A DNA stretch of 64,000 nt from Hymenoscyphus infarciens (lineage: Eukaryota > Ascomycota > Leotiomycetes > Helotiales > Helotiaceae), in contig LLCB01000181.1 in the NCBI GenBank assembly GCA_001414345.1, positions 1-64,000 on the forward strand. The letters are read 5' to 3'. This document shows, in pieces, positions 12,119-22,768 of the stretch. The position numbers were made by a program, and so were the translations under genes. Under the pieces are notes generated by a model. That model worked only from the letters and a program-made list of their open reading frames with translations. It ran no database searches and had not been told where the DNA came from. Every line of letters begins with the position of its first letter. Position 1 is the first letter of the stretch.

Positions 12119-12544
12119 TAATAATAATTTTAAAAGTTTTTTTCTTTATATTTAGTTAAGTATCTATAGTTAGAAAAATATAAAAGAAATTATTTATACT
12201 ATAAAAGATAAGTATAGTATTTAAATCTTTTTATAAAAAAGAGATATTAAATTAGAATTAAATAGAATCTTAAGTAATTTTAGCTATATATTTAGAGTTC
12301 TATATAGCTAGTTATAGAATTTAGTTAAAATAGAAGACTTCTTTTTTGAAACTAGATATATAATTAGTTACTACTTTACTTATAATAAAAAGTAGAGTAT
12401 AAGTCGCTTATATTTCTATAGTAGAATAAGCTTAGCTTAAGTGCTTAGCTAAAAGTATAATAGCTAGCTATTCTAGATTAACTAAGATACTAATATTACT
12501 AATACTTATACGCCGAGAGTATATATAACTAATACCTAGGTGCT

Positions 12545-12843
12545 AAAGATAGTAATATATAATATTTATATATAGAAAATATTAAGGTTTAAATATTATA
12601 TATTTAGCTTTTAGCTATTATTATTTTAGAATTACTTATATTAGAAAGGTTTTAGTTATTCTTACTATTAGACCTTTATATTATCTAATCTTTTATATAT
12701 AGATACTTCTATTTAGTATAGAAGAGAGATAGTTTATTCTTTTCTTCTATATTAGAGTCTAGTATCTATATTTATTATTCTATTAAACGTACTTCTATAT
12801 ATCTCTTCTACTATAGTATATATTTCGTACTATTATAAGAAGC
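12545..12843 (-). repeat. Solo LTR-like remnant, family of 39,319
   Basis: The reverse complement starts AATAGTACGAAATATATACT and includes ACTAGACTCTAATATAGAAG, matching the LTRs at 39,319 and 42,794 and the units at 2,036 and 2,618. No internal region or partner is visible nearby. Confidence 0.65.
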
Positions 12844-13504
12844 TTTCAAAGAAGTTATAGAGAAAGATTCTATTATTAAAAAAAGATATATAAAGAAATA
12901 ATATAAGAGTATTATTTATAATATATACTAGAAGCCTCTAATTACTAGTTCTAGTACTTATATAAGTGTCTTAGTCTAAGATTCTAAGCTAAATATTTTA
13001 TATTTAATATTTTTTTTAAAAAAAAGATTCTATATTTAAAAAATACTACTTAAGTAAAGAGATAGTAGAGACTATTAGAAGCTAGTATAAAACTAAAATA
13101 GAACTAGTCTTAGTATATAATTAGAGACTAATCTAGTTTTAAGTTATACTTCTTAGCTTTAAGTTATACTTTCTTTTAAGTAAATAATCTTTTAAATAAT
13201 TAAAATATAACTTAAATAGATATTAAATTATTAGACTTTTATCTATTTTAAATACTTTATATAAGTCTTAAAAATAGATTTCTTTTATTTATCTAAGTCT
13301 ATATTATATTTAATAGTATATATTCTCTTAATATTCTTCGTAACTTCTCTAAAAAGCGTATATTATACTCTAGAAATATTATAAAAGAATAAGAAACTTA
13401 AAAAAGACTATTAAATATAATAAGTTATAAATTAAGCTTAAACTTACTTACTCTTTTTATAATCTAAGCTTTTTAAGAAAATTCTTTAATTTTCTCTCTT
13501 TTTA

Positions 13505-13924
13505 GAGCTTATTTAGCTTATATATATTTAGAATATATATTATTAAAAATTAAGAGATAATATATATATATATATATTAACTTAATATATATACTAGTAT
13601 TTAATATATATATTTAAAAGTAATATAAATCTTTTAGTTAATCTTATATAGCTTAGTATATATATAAAAAGAATATATACTACTGAAAAAGAATTTAGAG
13701 CTCTAGAGCTATAAATCTTCAAAAGAATAGATATATCTTATTTTATCTTATATTATAAAGTTAAAAACTTAATATATATACTAATATATATACTAAGAGT
13801 TAAACGATTACTTAATATAAAAGAAATAAGTAATAATATATACTAACTTATACGATTTTACTATTTAGAATATCTTATTAAATTTCTATATATATATTTA
13901 AATAATTTATATAAGCTAATCTCT
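13505..13924 (+). mobile_element. MITE family A, copy 1
   Basis: Starts GAGCTTATTTAGCTTATATA after a TA and parallels 18,567-19,021 throughout, including the internal order of AT-rich motifs and the tail TTTATATAAGCTAA. Heavily RIP-mutated; the right terminus is degenerate. Confidence 0.75.
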
Positions 13925-14079
13925 TAAGATTTTTTTTAAAATTCTTTACTTTTAAAAACATAAGTAATATAGAAATAGCTTTAAAAGCATACTTAAAGAA
14001 AGTTCTTTTATACTCTCGTATACGTTTAAAAAAGTGGATATAGTATACGTATATACTATAGCTTATACACGTATATCAC

Positions 14080-14477
14080 GTATACGATAGAGAGAGGCTA
14101 TAGTATATAAGAACAATTAGACAAGGGATCTAGGTTGATTCTCTGCTACTTTTCACTATTTATTGCGATTTTGCGATACTCTGATAAATTGACCGGCTTT
14201 CATTTTACATTTACAAGTAACTCGGGAATTCTTTCAATCAATTTCAGTGTTTTCAAGCTGCTCTGCGGTGGATACTAGGTAGTAAAATCGGCACTTAACA
14301 CTTTAGGTTCTGTCCCTGCCTACCTAGCTTTTAGTGTCTAACCTTTTGAAGTAATTCATTATTCAAAACACACCAACAAGATTTGAAACGACCATTAGCG
14401 TCTTTTGACGATATTGGCGTCCTTGTTTTCAAGGGTGGCACAGCGACTGGGTTGGGTTATGACGGCAATTCAAGTGA
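14080..14477. other. Transition from RIP block to gene island, no gene
   Basis: Base composition changes abruptly near 14,110 from TpA-saturated to ordinary. No convincing coding region is visible. A short frame at 14,383-14,628 begins at a non-ATG codon and lies partly in a duplicated non-coding segment. Confidence 0.5.
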
Positions 14478-15045
14478 TCGTTTTCAAGTCGCGTCAAATT
14501 TGATGTTCCACGGCGCCGAAGCGAACACAGCTTCATTTGTGCTCACCACGCCGGGTCTCATGCAGGTAGCCTACACTTCCGAAGCATATCTCCCAACGGA
14601 TTCAAAAGTTCCTTGGATTTGTGATTAAAGGTGTTTAGGCAGCAGTCTGCCTTCTCTTTTTTCATACTCGGAAAGGGGAAAGAATGGGGGAAAGAATCGA
14701 AGTTGCTTCACCCTCCATCATCGCTATTTTCCCGCTTCCTTTTGATATTACCTCGCCGCGATTTTCTTGTGTTAGATTGTATTCTCTCGAATTTCATTTT
14801 CTTACTTGAGGGTAGCTTGATTTCTCTCAATCATTTTCCCCTTCCCTAGTTTGCGTTTGCTTTCAAGTCGCGTCGAATCTGAGGCTCCCACGGGTTGTCG
14901 AGACGCTTCGAGTTCATGTAGGTAGCCAGCCGAATCATCTCTCCCAATGAATCCGAAATTTTTGGTTCAAGGTATCAAGGCAGTTTAAGGCAACGGTCGG
15001 CCACTTTCTTCTTTTTTTTTGCACTCGGAAAGAAGAAAGAATGTT
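14478..15045. repeat. Diverged direct duplication upstream of the SET gene
   Basis: 14,478-14,693 and 14,855-15,045 share an ordered set of words: TTTTCAAGTCGCGTC / CTTTCAAGTCGCGTC, CATG.AGGTAGCC, CATCTCTCCCAA.G / CATATCTCCCAACG, and a final poly-T then ACTCGGAAAG..GAAAGAATG. The copies are about 360-375 bp apart and clearly diverged. The second copy lies just upstream of the SET gene, so its leader or promoter may derive from a duplicated segment. Confidence 0.7.
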
Positions 15046-15177
15046 CGATAGTCCGAAGAGTCCAAGGTTGCTGGGCAACATAGCAAACAAACCAACCTCG
15101 GCAAAAATTATTTTTTCTGTTCCAATCTTTGTGAACAAGCTCGCAAGATCATTTCTGTTGCATCTGATCTCCTACAA

Positions 15178-17425
15178 ATGTCTTTATCTTCCAAAATGGA
15201 GGTTCTCAGCGAGTCTCCATATAGTGCCAACGCTAGCACAGACATCGACAAACGCCTCGCCAGCTTCCAAAATGGAGGAATGGAAATCCAGGTGATCACC
15301 CAGATACTCGCCAAACCAAAAATCAAACGTTCGGTATTGCTTGACGAATATTCGCCTTCTACGGCAGATGTCAACTACTTGAAACCAATCTTCATCAGAG
15401 ACCTTCGACTGGGTGATCGACACAGTGGAAACTACCTTCTCCTCAGATCACAAGATATGCCCCTAGAGATGGAGGGAGGTTTATTAGCCGTGGCAGAAGA
15501 TGAAAAGAGGGATCAGATCACAATAGAAGAACTAGTCGGATTCCGACCGGGAGACAACCCCGACGATCAAAAGGTCCGCTCCTTCAAAAAAGGGGTCGTC
15601 TTTCTGATCAAAGAGCCCATTTTCAAGGCGCTCTGGGACGGAAACATCAGTTTGATTGTTAATATAGCAAGTGATATGGTGCTGCTTGATGTAGATGTTC
15701 ATCACAAACTATACCCCAGGCAATGGAAGAGTTCACAATTTTGCAACCCAATAGCGACTGCTGAGGATTGGAGGAAGGATGGAAACGACGCTATGGAAAA
15801 GAAAGATTTCTGGGAGGCGATAGAATGGTATGCCACCCCTCAAACCCCTCAGACCCCAGCGAAAATCATCACAGAGCTCATCTTTTCCTCATCTAGTTAC
15901 TCCACCGCCCTAGCAAGTTCTCCCTCGCCCGATGAACGGGACACCATTCTTCGCAACCGCGCTCTTGCATATCTAAAGGACAGAATGTTTGAGTCCGCTT
16001 TACGAGATACACAATGCCTTCCAATCACCTCTCCCAAATTTGGCATATCGGAAAAGGCCTTGTATCGAGCAGCTTTGGCTTTACACGGTCTTCGACGATT
16101 CGCGGCATACAACTATGCTATCAAAACCTTGCAAGAAAAACATCCAAGCTTTGTCATTCCAGACCCACAGCTTCTTCACCTCGATACCCGAAAAGCCGAG
16201 GAACTACATGGGAAATATGATTGGAGAGCTATGGTGAAGGAGGCGACTAGGATTGGGCAAATGAAGGAGACGAATCGACCATCTCCCGAATTGGATTTCG
16301 CGACTTTCGTTGGACCTGTAGTCGTGAAAGACTGCTGCAATCGCAAAGAGAAGGGACTATTCACGAAGAAAGCAGTGAAGGCGGGGCAGTTGCTCTTTTG
16401 CGAAAAGGCGTTGGCTTGTGTTTATACTGGGACCCCGGGTGTGCAGTATGACCACGAGGATATATTTACAAAAGGAACATTGGTCATGGAGATCGTCCAG
16501 AAAGTGCGCAGAAACCCAAGGCTCTTGAGGGAGTTTTCGACACTTTACAGAGACAATGATGTCCCAGTGAGCCACGAGGTGGAAGGGGGGATGCCGATTG
16601 TTGATCCGTAAGTCCATGCCTCATTTGCGAGAGTTACGCATGTTTCTCACACCGCTTAGTCTCCAAGTCGACAAGATTGTCACTTTCAATAACTTCTCCT
16701 CTCGATTAAAAACTTCAGAACACAGCAGCCCCCAGTGCTTTGGGTTATGGTCACTGGCGGCAAGAATCAACCACTCCTGCACGAGCAACGCTCGCCGAGG
16801 TTTCATAGGCGATTTCCTCGTCGCGAGAGCAACAAGGGATATTCCCAAGGATAAGGAGATTACTTGGCCGTACTATAAACACACCCGCGACATTGACGAC
16901 GTGCAGAAAGAATTGGCGGAGAGAGGCTTTCAATGCACCTGTGCGATTTGCATTGATGGGACAAGCACCCCTGTTCGACTCCTCACGAAACGCAAGAATC
17001 TGATTCAAACCCTGAAAATCACACTCGATGCTCTTCGAGTAAATACCAAGCGAGCGGAGCAACTCATCAGCGAATGTGAGAAAACCTACACCAAGCCGGC
17101 AACCGAGGTCCCACGAATAGAACTTGCTCAACAGTGTAGACGTTTGATGAACGTCTATCGGGAGACTTTGGTTGAGAGGAAATCGGCTGTGTTTGCAATC
17201 AAGTATCTGGAATGTATCGGGTTCGTGATTACTGGGGGTGAGCTACCGGCGGAGGAGAAACAGAGGTTCAAGGTTGTGAAATGGGGATTATCGTTGGATC
17301 CTGTGGCTTCTGTCTTTGGGGTTCTGAGAGAGTTGTATGTTAAGCATGCGCCGCAGCTTGTGCAGCAGCTTTCGAGATATATGAGGTTAGCTTGGATGAT
17401 GGTTGTTGGGGAGGAGGTTCTTTAG
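15178..17425 (+). CDS. TPR and SET domain protein
   Basis: Two exons, 15178-16607 and 16660-17425, joined across a 52 bp intron (GTAAGT...CTTAG) give 731 residues. The N-terminal half has a tetratricopeptide-like region (about 196-320; GNDAMEKKDFWEAIEWY and RNRALAYLKDRMFESAL). The C-terminal half is a split SET domain: start near GLFTKKAVKAGQLLFCEKA (393-411), then after the intron the cofactor-binding NHSC motif (514-517), an ARATRDIPKDKEIT segment and YY (548-549), followed by post-SET cysteines CTC..C (569-574). This is the layout of fungal SmyD-like TPR-SET proteins, candidate lysine methyltransferases; the substrate is unknown. The ATG at 15178 has a good context (ACAAATG); Met7 is an alternative. 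No frameshift or stop. It stands alone between repeats. Confidence 0.88.
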
Positions 17426-17536
17426 GGAATGTATGGTTTAAATGTAGATGAGTTGGGAGTGAGAATTGTATCTGGCTGTTTACAATTCTAAAATTTGTCG
17501 GTTTCTTGACTTTTCTTTCCAGTTACTCTGCTAGTA

Positions 17537-18291
17537 GGGCGTCCCGTATATACCAAAAGTCGGAAACGACGACTAAATCGCAAATCGCAAATCGCAAATT
17601 ACAAAAGTTAATAGATATAGTAAATCTTAAATTATATTATCCTATTCTCTTACTCTCTTGCTCTCTTGCTCTCTTACTCTCTTACTCTCTTACTCTCTTG
17701 CTCTCTTACTCTTCTATCCTATTCTTCTACCTAGGTATATATTACATATACTAAGAGAGTATAGAAGAGAGTAGGAGAAGAATAAGGGTAAGGTAAGAGG
17801 GTAAGTAAAAGAGAGAGTAGGAGGTAGTAAACATTCTAGGAGAAGGTTTTTCCTAGCATAGGTAAGGGGAGTTTAAAGCAAACATTCCCCCTACTCTTTC
17901 CCTCTTCTTCCCCTCTTCCCTCTTCCCCTCTTCCCTCTTCCCCTCTTCCCTCTTCCCCTCTTCCCTCTTCCCTCTTCCTCTCTTTCTCTCTTATTTATCT
18001 AAAAATAATAGAAAGAATATAAGATAAGAGTTAGGTAATAGAGATAAATAATAAAGAGGCGATATTACTACTATATATATAATACTCGTCTTCCCTCTCT
18101 ATCCTCTATTTAGTTGCTATAGTTAAGACTATCTATAGTGTCTAGTCTAGAGGAGGGGAGGGGTAAAGGAGGGAGAGAGAACTTAAATTAAAAAAATATA
18201 TATTTATACTTATAAAAAGTAATACTTTACGATTTACGATTTACAATTTGCGATTTAGTCGTTTCCGACTTTTAGTACATACGAGATGCCG
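17537..18291. mobile_element. TIR element family C, copy 1
   Basis: The termini form imperfect inverted repeats of about 70 bp: GGGCGTCCCGTATATACCAA plus AAGTCGGAAACGAC and repeated AAATCGC heptamers on the left, mirrored on the right. TA flanks both ends (17535-17536 and 18292-18293). The interior has no reading frame but carries CTCTTGCTCTCTTA and CCCTCTTCCCTCTT microsatellites and the conserved block GGTTTTTCCTAGCATAGGTAA shared with copy 2 at 20,310. TA targets suggest mobilisation by a Tc1/mariner/Fot-type transposase. It lies about 110 bp after the SET gene stop. Confidence 0.85.
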
Positions 18292-18299
18292 TAGCTAGC

Positions 18300-18560
18300 A
18301 AGCTCTATGATACATTGCTAACGTCAAGAACTGGAATTATTTGCACTTGCTGCCGAGTCTCATGCGATGCGTTAATGAGAATTGTACTAGATGTTTCAAG
18401 AGGATCGAATTTACCGATCGAAGGAAAAAATAAAAGCTTCAAGATTCTCGAATGATCGTTACAATTAGGATGGAAGGAGAAAGTACTCGAGGTAAACAAC
18501 AAAAGTCGCCGTGAATAGTTCTTGTTCCAACTTTTTAGGATAACATAAAATATGCTAATC
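18300..18560. other. Unique non-coding spacer
   Basis: Ordinary composition between a family C and a family A element. A minus-strand frame at 18,305-18,562 exists, but nothing in it is recognisable. I do not call a gene. Confidence 0.4.
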
Positions 18561-18566
18561 ATCTTA

Positions 18567-19021
18567 GGGCCTGTTTAGCTCGTATATATCTAGAATATAC
18601 ACCACCAAAAATCAGGAGGTAATATATATATATATACCAATTCTATATATACACCAGTGTTTAGCATATATCTTTAAAAGTAATATAAATCTCTCGTTTA
18701 ACCTCGTATATCTTAGTATATATATAAGTAAGATATATACTAGTAAAAAAAGATTTAGATCTTTAGAGATATAAATCTCTAAAAGTTTATATATATCTTT
18801 TATCTATACTACTATATACTACCTAATACTAGTATATAGTACTACTTACTAAGAATATATACTAGAATATATACTAATATATATACTACGAGCTAAACAA
18901 TTATTTAATAAATTAAGAAATAATTAATAATATATACTAACTTATACGAGGTTACTATTTAGAACATCTTATTAAATATCTATATATATATTTAAATAAT
19001 TTATATAAGCTAAATAGGCTC
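18567..19021 (+). mobile_element. MITE family A, copy 2
   Basis: Begins GGGCCTGTTTAGCTCGTATA and ends TATATAAGCTAAATAGGCTC, an inverted-repeat pair of about 20 bp, with TA at 18565-18566 and 19022-19023. The interior aligns with 13,505-13,924 and with the split copy at 28,373-29,950. It is the least damaged uninterrupted copy of the family. Confidence 0.85.
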
Positions 19022-19023
19022 TA

Positions 19024-19735
19024 AAGATAATTATTTTTATATCTAAGGCTTAAGTTTTTTTTAAGAGCTAAGGATTTTTAAGAGCTAAAGTTATTATTTA
19101 AAAGTTAGAAGATTTAGTTAAGTCTTAGGTAATAACTAAAACTAGCTTAAGTTAAACGTAGAGACTAGGCTAGGTACGAGTATCTAGTATATCTCTTATA
19201 TCTCTTTACTCGCTCTCTTAATAATAAGAGTAGTATATAGCTTTTAGCTCTAATATACCTAGAGCAACGTTCGCTAAATTCGTTAAATATTTTCTTTATA
19301 ATATAATAGCGTTAATAGTAATTCTTTATACGCTATACTAAGTTATATAAGAACCTCTATCTACTAGACGTATATATCTATATATCTAGAGTATAGTTCT
19401 TTTAGCTAGTATATACTTATACTAGCTTTAAGAACCTTTAATACTTCCGCTCTTACTTTTAATTAAGAAATTATTTAGAAAGTAAAACCTTTTAATAATT
19501 AATTCTCTTTTAAGAATTAAGCTCGTTTAATAGTTAAGGATTTTTTAAGCTATAAAATCCTTAATTATTACCTAATAGTTAAGGTATATATTAACTCTTA
19601 TATAATAACTAATTATACTTAGTTATTTTATAATAGTCTTTAGAGAGTCTATTTCTACTACTTGAACTTAATAAGAATATATATTATATTACTAGCTATT
19701 AGTCTATATAATACATAAGGTAACTGTTATACCAG
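19024..19735. other. RIP-mutated AT-rich remnant
   Basis: TpA-saturated sequence without a readable frame. Probably an old transposon relic. I could not match it to another part of the window. Confidence 0.6.
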
Positions 19736-20307
19736 AGGAATAATAACATAGAGTTTCACCTAAAATAACTACTAAACAGTCTCAATTTAACTAATAGCGC
19801 GTATATAGAGCGGACCCTGTGAATATCAGCCAGTCACGTGGCCCTGATATCACACATATCATCTAACTAGAACCGCTCTTCCCATGGAAACCAACAGAAT
19901 TCTTACATGGCCTCGAAATCTCTGACTATACCACTAGAAATTCCCTACATTTTCCGTGACTATTATATCCATGTGCGAGCTTTTTTTATAAGAATCACTA
20001 TCGCAGAAAGCAACTATAATGAAAGGACGACCGCGAAAATTTTAAAATGATGTTGAGATTTGTTGTGGAAGGGAAAATTGTGCCAAAAATTGGCTCTCTG
20101 GAGCTAGAAGGACCTCTGATAATATTCTCGAGTTAACTTGCGCTAGGAAAACCTCGCGACCATTCTACGGTGAAATAACTCACTGGACATCGAAAAGCAG
20201 CCATCAAACTGCGCCTTGAATTGCGTGAGGGTATTTAAAACAACGGCGTTCTATTTCGTATTCTAGTTTATAAAACAGAGATAATAAATTGTATTCTGAT
20301 AGAATGC
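19736..20307. other. Unique spacer with short imperfect palindrome
   Basis: Ordinary composition, no supported gene. It contains ATATCAG...CCTGATAT around GTCACGTGGC at about 19,823-19,850, a possible protein-binding or structural site. Confidence 0.4.
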
Positions 20308-20309
20308 TA

Positions 20310-21036
20310 GGGCGTCCTGGATACACCAAAAAGTCGGAATCGACTAAATCGCAAATCGTAAATTACAAAGTCGAGCTAAAGTAGAACTTAATAATTATAT
20401 TATCTAAGCCCTTTATTAAAAAAGGGTAGAAGAGTATTTTGCTACTTCTTAGTCTCCCTCTCTCGCTGCTCTTTCCTTCTTTAGTATATTATATAAGATT
20501 AAAAGTATAGAAGAGAGGGAGAGAGGGAGAGAGGGAGAGAGGGAGAGAGAGAGAGAGGGAGAGAGGGAGAGAGGGAGAGAGGGAGAGAGAGGGAGAGAGG
20601 CGAGCAAACATTTCAATAGAAAGTTTTTCCTAGCATAGGTAAGAGGAGTTTAGCAAAAGTAGTAAATAATTCTCTCCCTCTCTCTCTCTCTTTCTCTCTC
20701 TTCCTCTCTCTCTCTCTTTCTTATTTATCTAGAAATAATAGGAAGAATACATTAGAATAGTAAGGAGACGATAGCAAGGGGGCAATAGTAAGGGGGTAAT
20801 ATTACTACTATATATATAATATATATTTTATTTTCCCTTACTATTCTCTAATTAGCTAGTTACTATAGTTAAGACTATCTAATCTAAATATAGAGAGAGG
20901 GGGGGAGAAGATGAAAGAGAGGGAATTTAAATTAGAAATCATTCTCTTTTATACTTATAGAAAGTAATATTTTACGATTTACGATTTCCTATTTACGATT
21001 AAGTTAATCCGACTTTTTAGTATATTCAGGATGCTG
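20310..21036. mobile_element. TIR element family C, copy 2
   Basis: The left end GGGCGTCCTGGATACACCAA and AAAGTCGGAATCGACTAAATC are mirrored at the right end (CGATTAAGTTAATCCGACTTTTTAGTATATTCAGGATGC). TA lies at 20308-20309 and 21037-21038. Interior: a GAGAGGGA microsatellite (about 20,510-20,600) and the shared block GTTTTTCCTAGCATAGGTAA. Non-coding. Confidence 0.85.
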
Positions 21037-21376
21037 TAAATGCTCTATCTTTGGATGTAAACTTACTGTTTCCTAATTAAAGGATTGTCAAGTTTACGCA
21101 GGGGATTCTGACCCGATTCGAGAACTAGGAAGCAAAACTATTCTCGAATGTTGTTAGGTCGAAGGTGGGAATATCAGGGACGCTATTATTAAGGACTTAG
21201 CATTAAAATGCCTTGACGCTAAGACCTGGAGTATTGAGGGTAGCCTGGTTATTAATTCTCATGTTTGTACTCTTTACTGGCGGGCTGCGGGGTTGCTGAT
21301 TCTATACTTCACAACTGTGAGCTTACGAAAGGTTTCCTAGAAGATTTTGTTACTCAAATAACATTATATATTCCAC

Positions 21377-22168
21377 TTGAAGGATTTGAGCATTAAGTGG
21401 TTGCTGTTTAAGAGGAGGGTGACAAACTTCGCATCGCTCTTCGAGATTTCCCATCCCGAATTTCGAAATAAAATCTACTCCGAGGTTATAAAAAGTGATG
21501 GAATTTCATCAGGTTTGATTGCTGCACTTCGTCCAAAGTTCGTTTTATACGAGGAGGCGCTGGACTCACTCTTCAAGCAACATACATTTACTCTTTCAGG
21601 TAAGAACAGCTTAGCTGTGTGTGTAATGCCGAAAGCCGCAACCCAACGTGTTACTATGCTTTGTCTCGAGTAAATATATCCTCAACTCTCTCAAACAGCA
21701 GGTGGCTGACTATCTAGTCTCACAATTGGAGCGTGGGTTCTAACAAGTGATGTAGCCATGCACTTTCCTACCACACCACAAAGCACAGAAAAGAAGATCA
21801 TATACCTAGGTCAAGTTGAAAGCCTTGATCAATTTTCTGATATAACAAAGTTGTGGTTAAAGTATTTTGGAACTGTTTCGAAGTTTACTGTTGTATGGTC
21901 GGATTGCATTGATAGAGAGGGAAGACAATTTCTAGGGGTTGAGTACCCAACGCCGCCACTTTCATTGACTGAGAGGGTTAGGATTGCGAATAAATGGTTG
22001 AGGATCGATGGGAGTCTTGTCAAAAGGGAAATCGAACCAAAAAGGGAACGCAAGACTAGACACTTCGGCAAAAGATGGAAAGAGACGCCAGGTTCTGTTA
22101 CCTATACATGGATATGGTGTGCGGGAAGGAAGAATGTCTTGGTCTGGAATACATCCACTGCTCGTTAG
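21377..22168 (+). pseudogene. Fungal hypothetical protein, two in-frame nonsense codons
   Basis: A single reading frame runs from about 21,377 to the stop at 22,168, interrupted only by TAA at 21671-21673 and TGA at 21707-21709. The first part (SHPEFRNKIYSEVIKSD... LIAALRP) resembles the start of the many fungal F-box-like/2EXR-type hypothetical proteins (PEIRN.IY...L). The rest (FLGVEYPTPPLSLTERVRIANKWLRIDG... YTWIW) looks like the C-terminal half of the same kind of protein. TAA can come from CAA and TGA from CGA by C-to-T change, so mild RIP leaking from neighbouring repeats would explain both. The true start is not visible, since the frame opens at a non-ATG codon. The function is unknown. 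Confidence 0.55.
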
Positions 22169-22768
22169 GAATTGGCCAGTAGAAACTGCCATGTTCTGCA
22201 GTGCAGAGAGCAAACAGGCCTTTCTTTGTTGTTCCAGCTCTCTAGGGTATTTTATTCAACTATTTATTTCAATTTCCCTAAATGTTTAGTTTGATGCTTT
22301 AAATTGTACTACAAATCGGGAACAACAAGAGTTCTTTACTACCGCTTTATTGTTCATCGCGGCCGTTTCCATCACTCGTCACCTCGTTCGAGATGAATTA
22401 AACCTGAAAACTGGAATTTGAAACAGCCTGTGCAATTAAGAAGCAACCCCTGACAGTACATCTGTAGCGGGAAAGTGGGGGTGTACAACTTAAGCGAGAG
22501 GCGCGGATGTCGACCCTCTAATGGCTGAAATTTGTACAAAGTAGCACTGCTAATGCAGTCGGTGGCCCCCATTGTTACAATGGAAAATAAGCTGTCTTCT
22601 TACTGGCGGGGAAGAATCATCGGGCGGTTTTTGGTATACCTGTGTGAATTGAATAAGGCACCGGTTCGGGATACTCGACCTCCGTTCTTCAGCTCGCTGC
22701 TTCTGACTTCTCTTCATACGTTTTCATCCCCGCCAGTTTTCACACCGCTAGACTTCAGCTCCCTGAGA

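Noticed and set aside
14383..14628. 81-residue plus-strand frame
   Set aside because: Begins at a non-ATG codon and its 3' half lies in a non-coding duplicated segment.
17506..17754. Plus-strand frame with a leucine-rich C-terminus
   Set aside because: It runs through the inverted repeat and CTCTTGCTCTCTTA microsatellite of a MITE.
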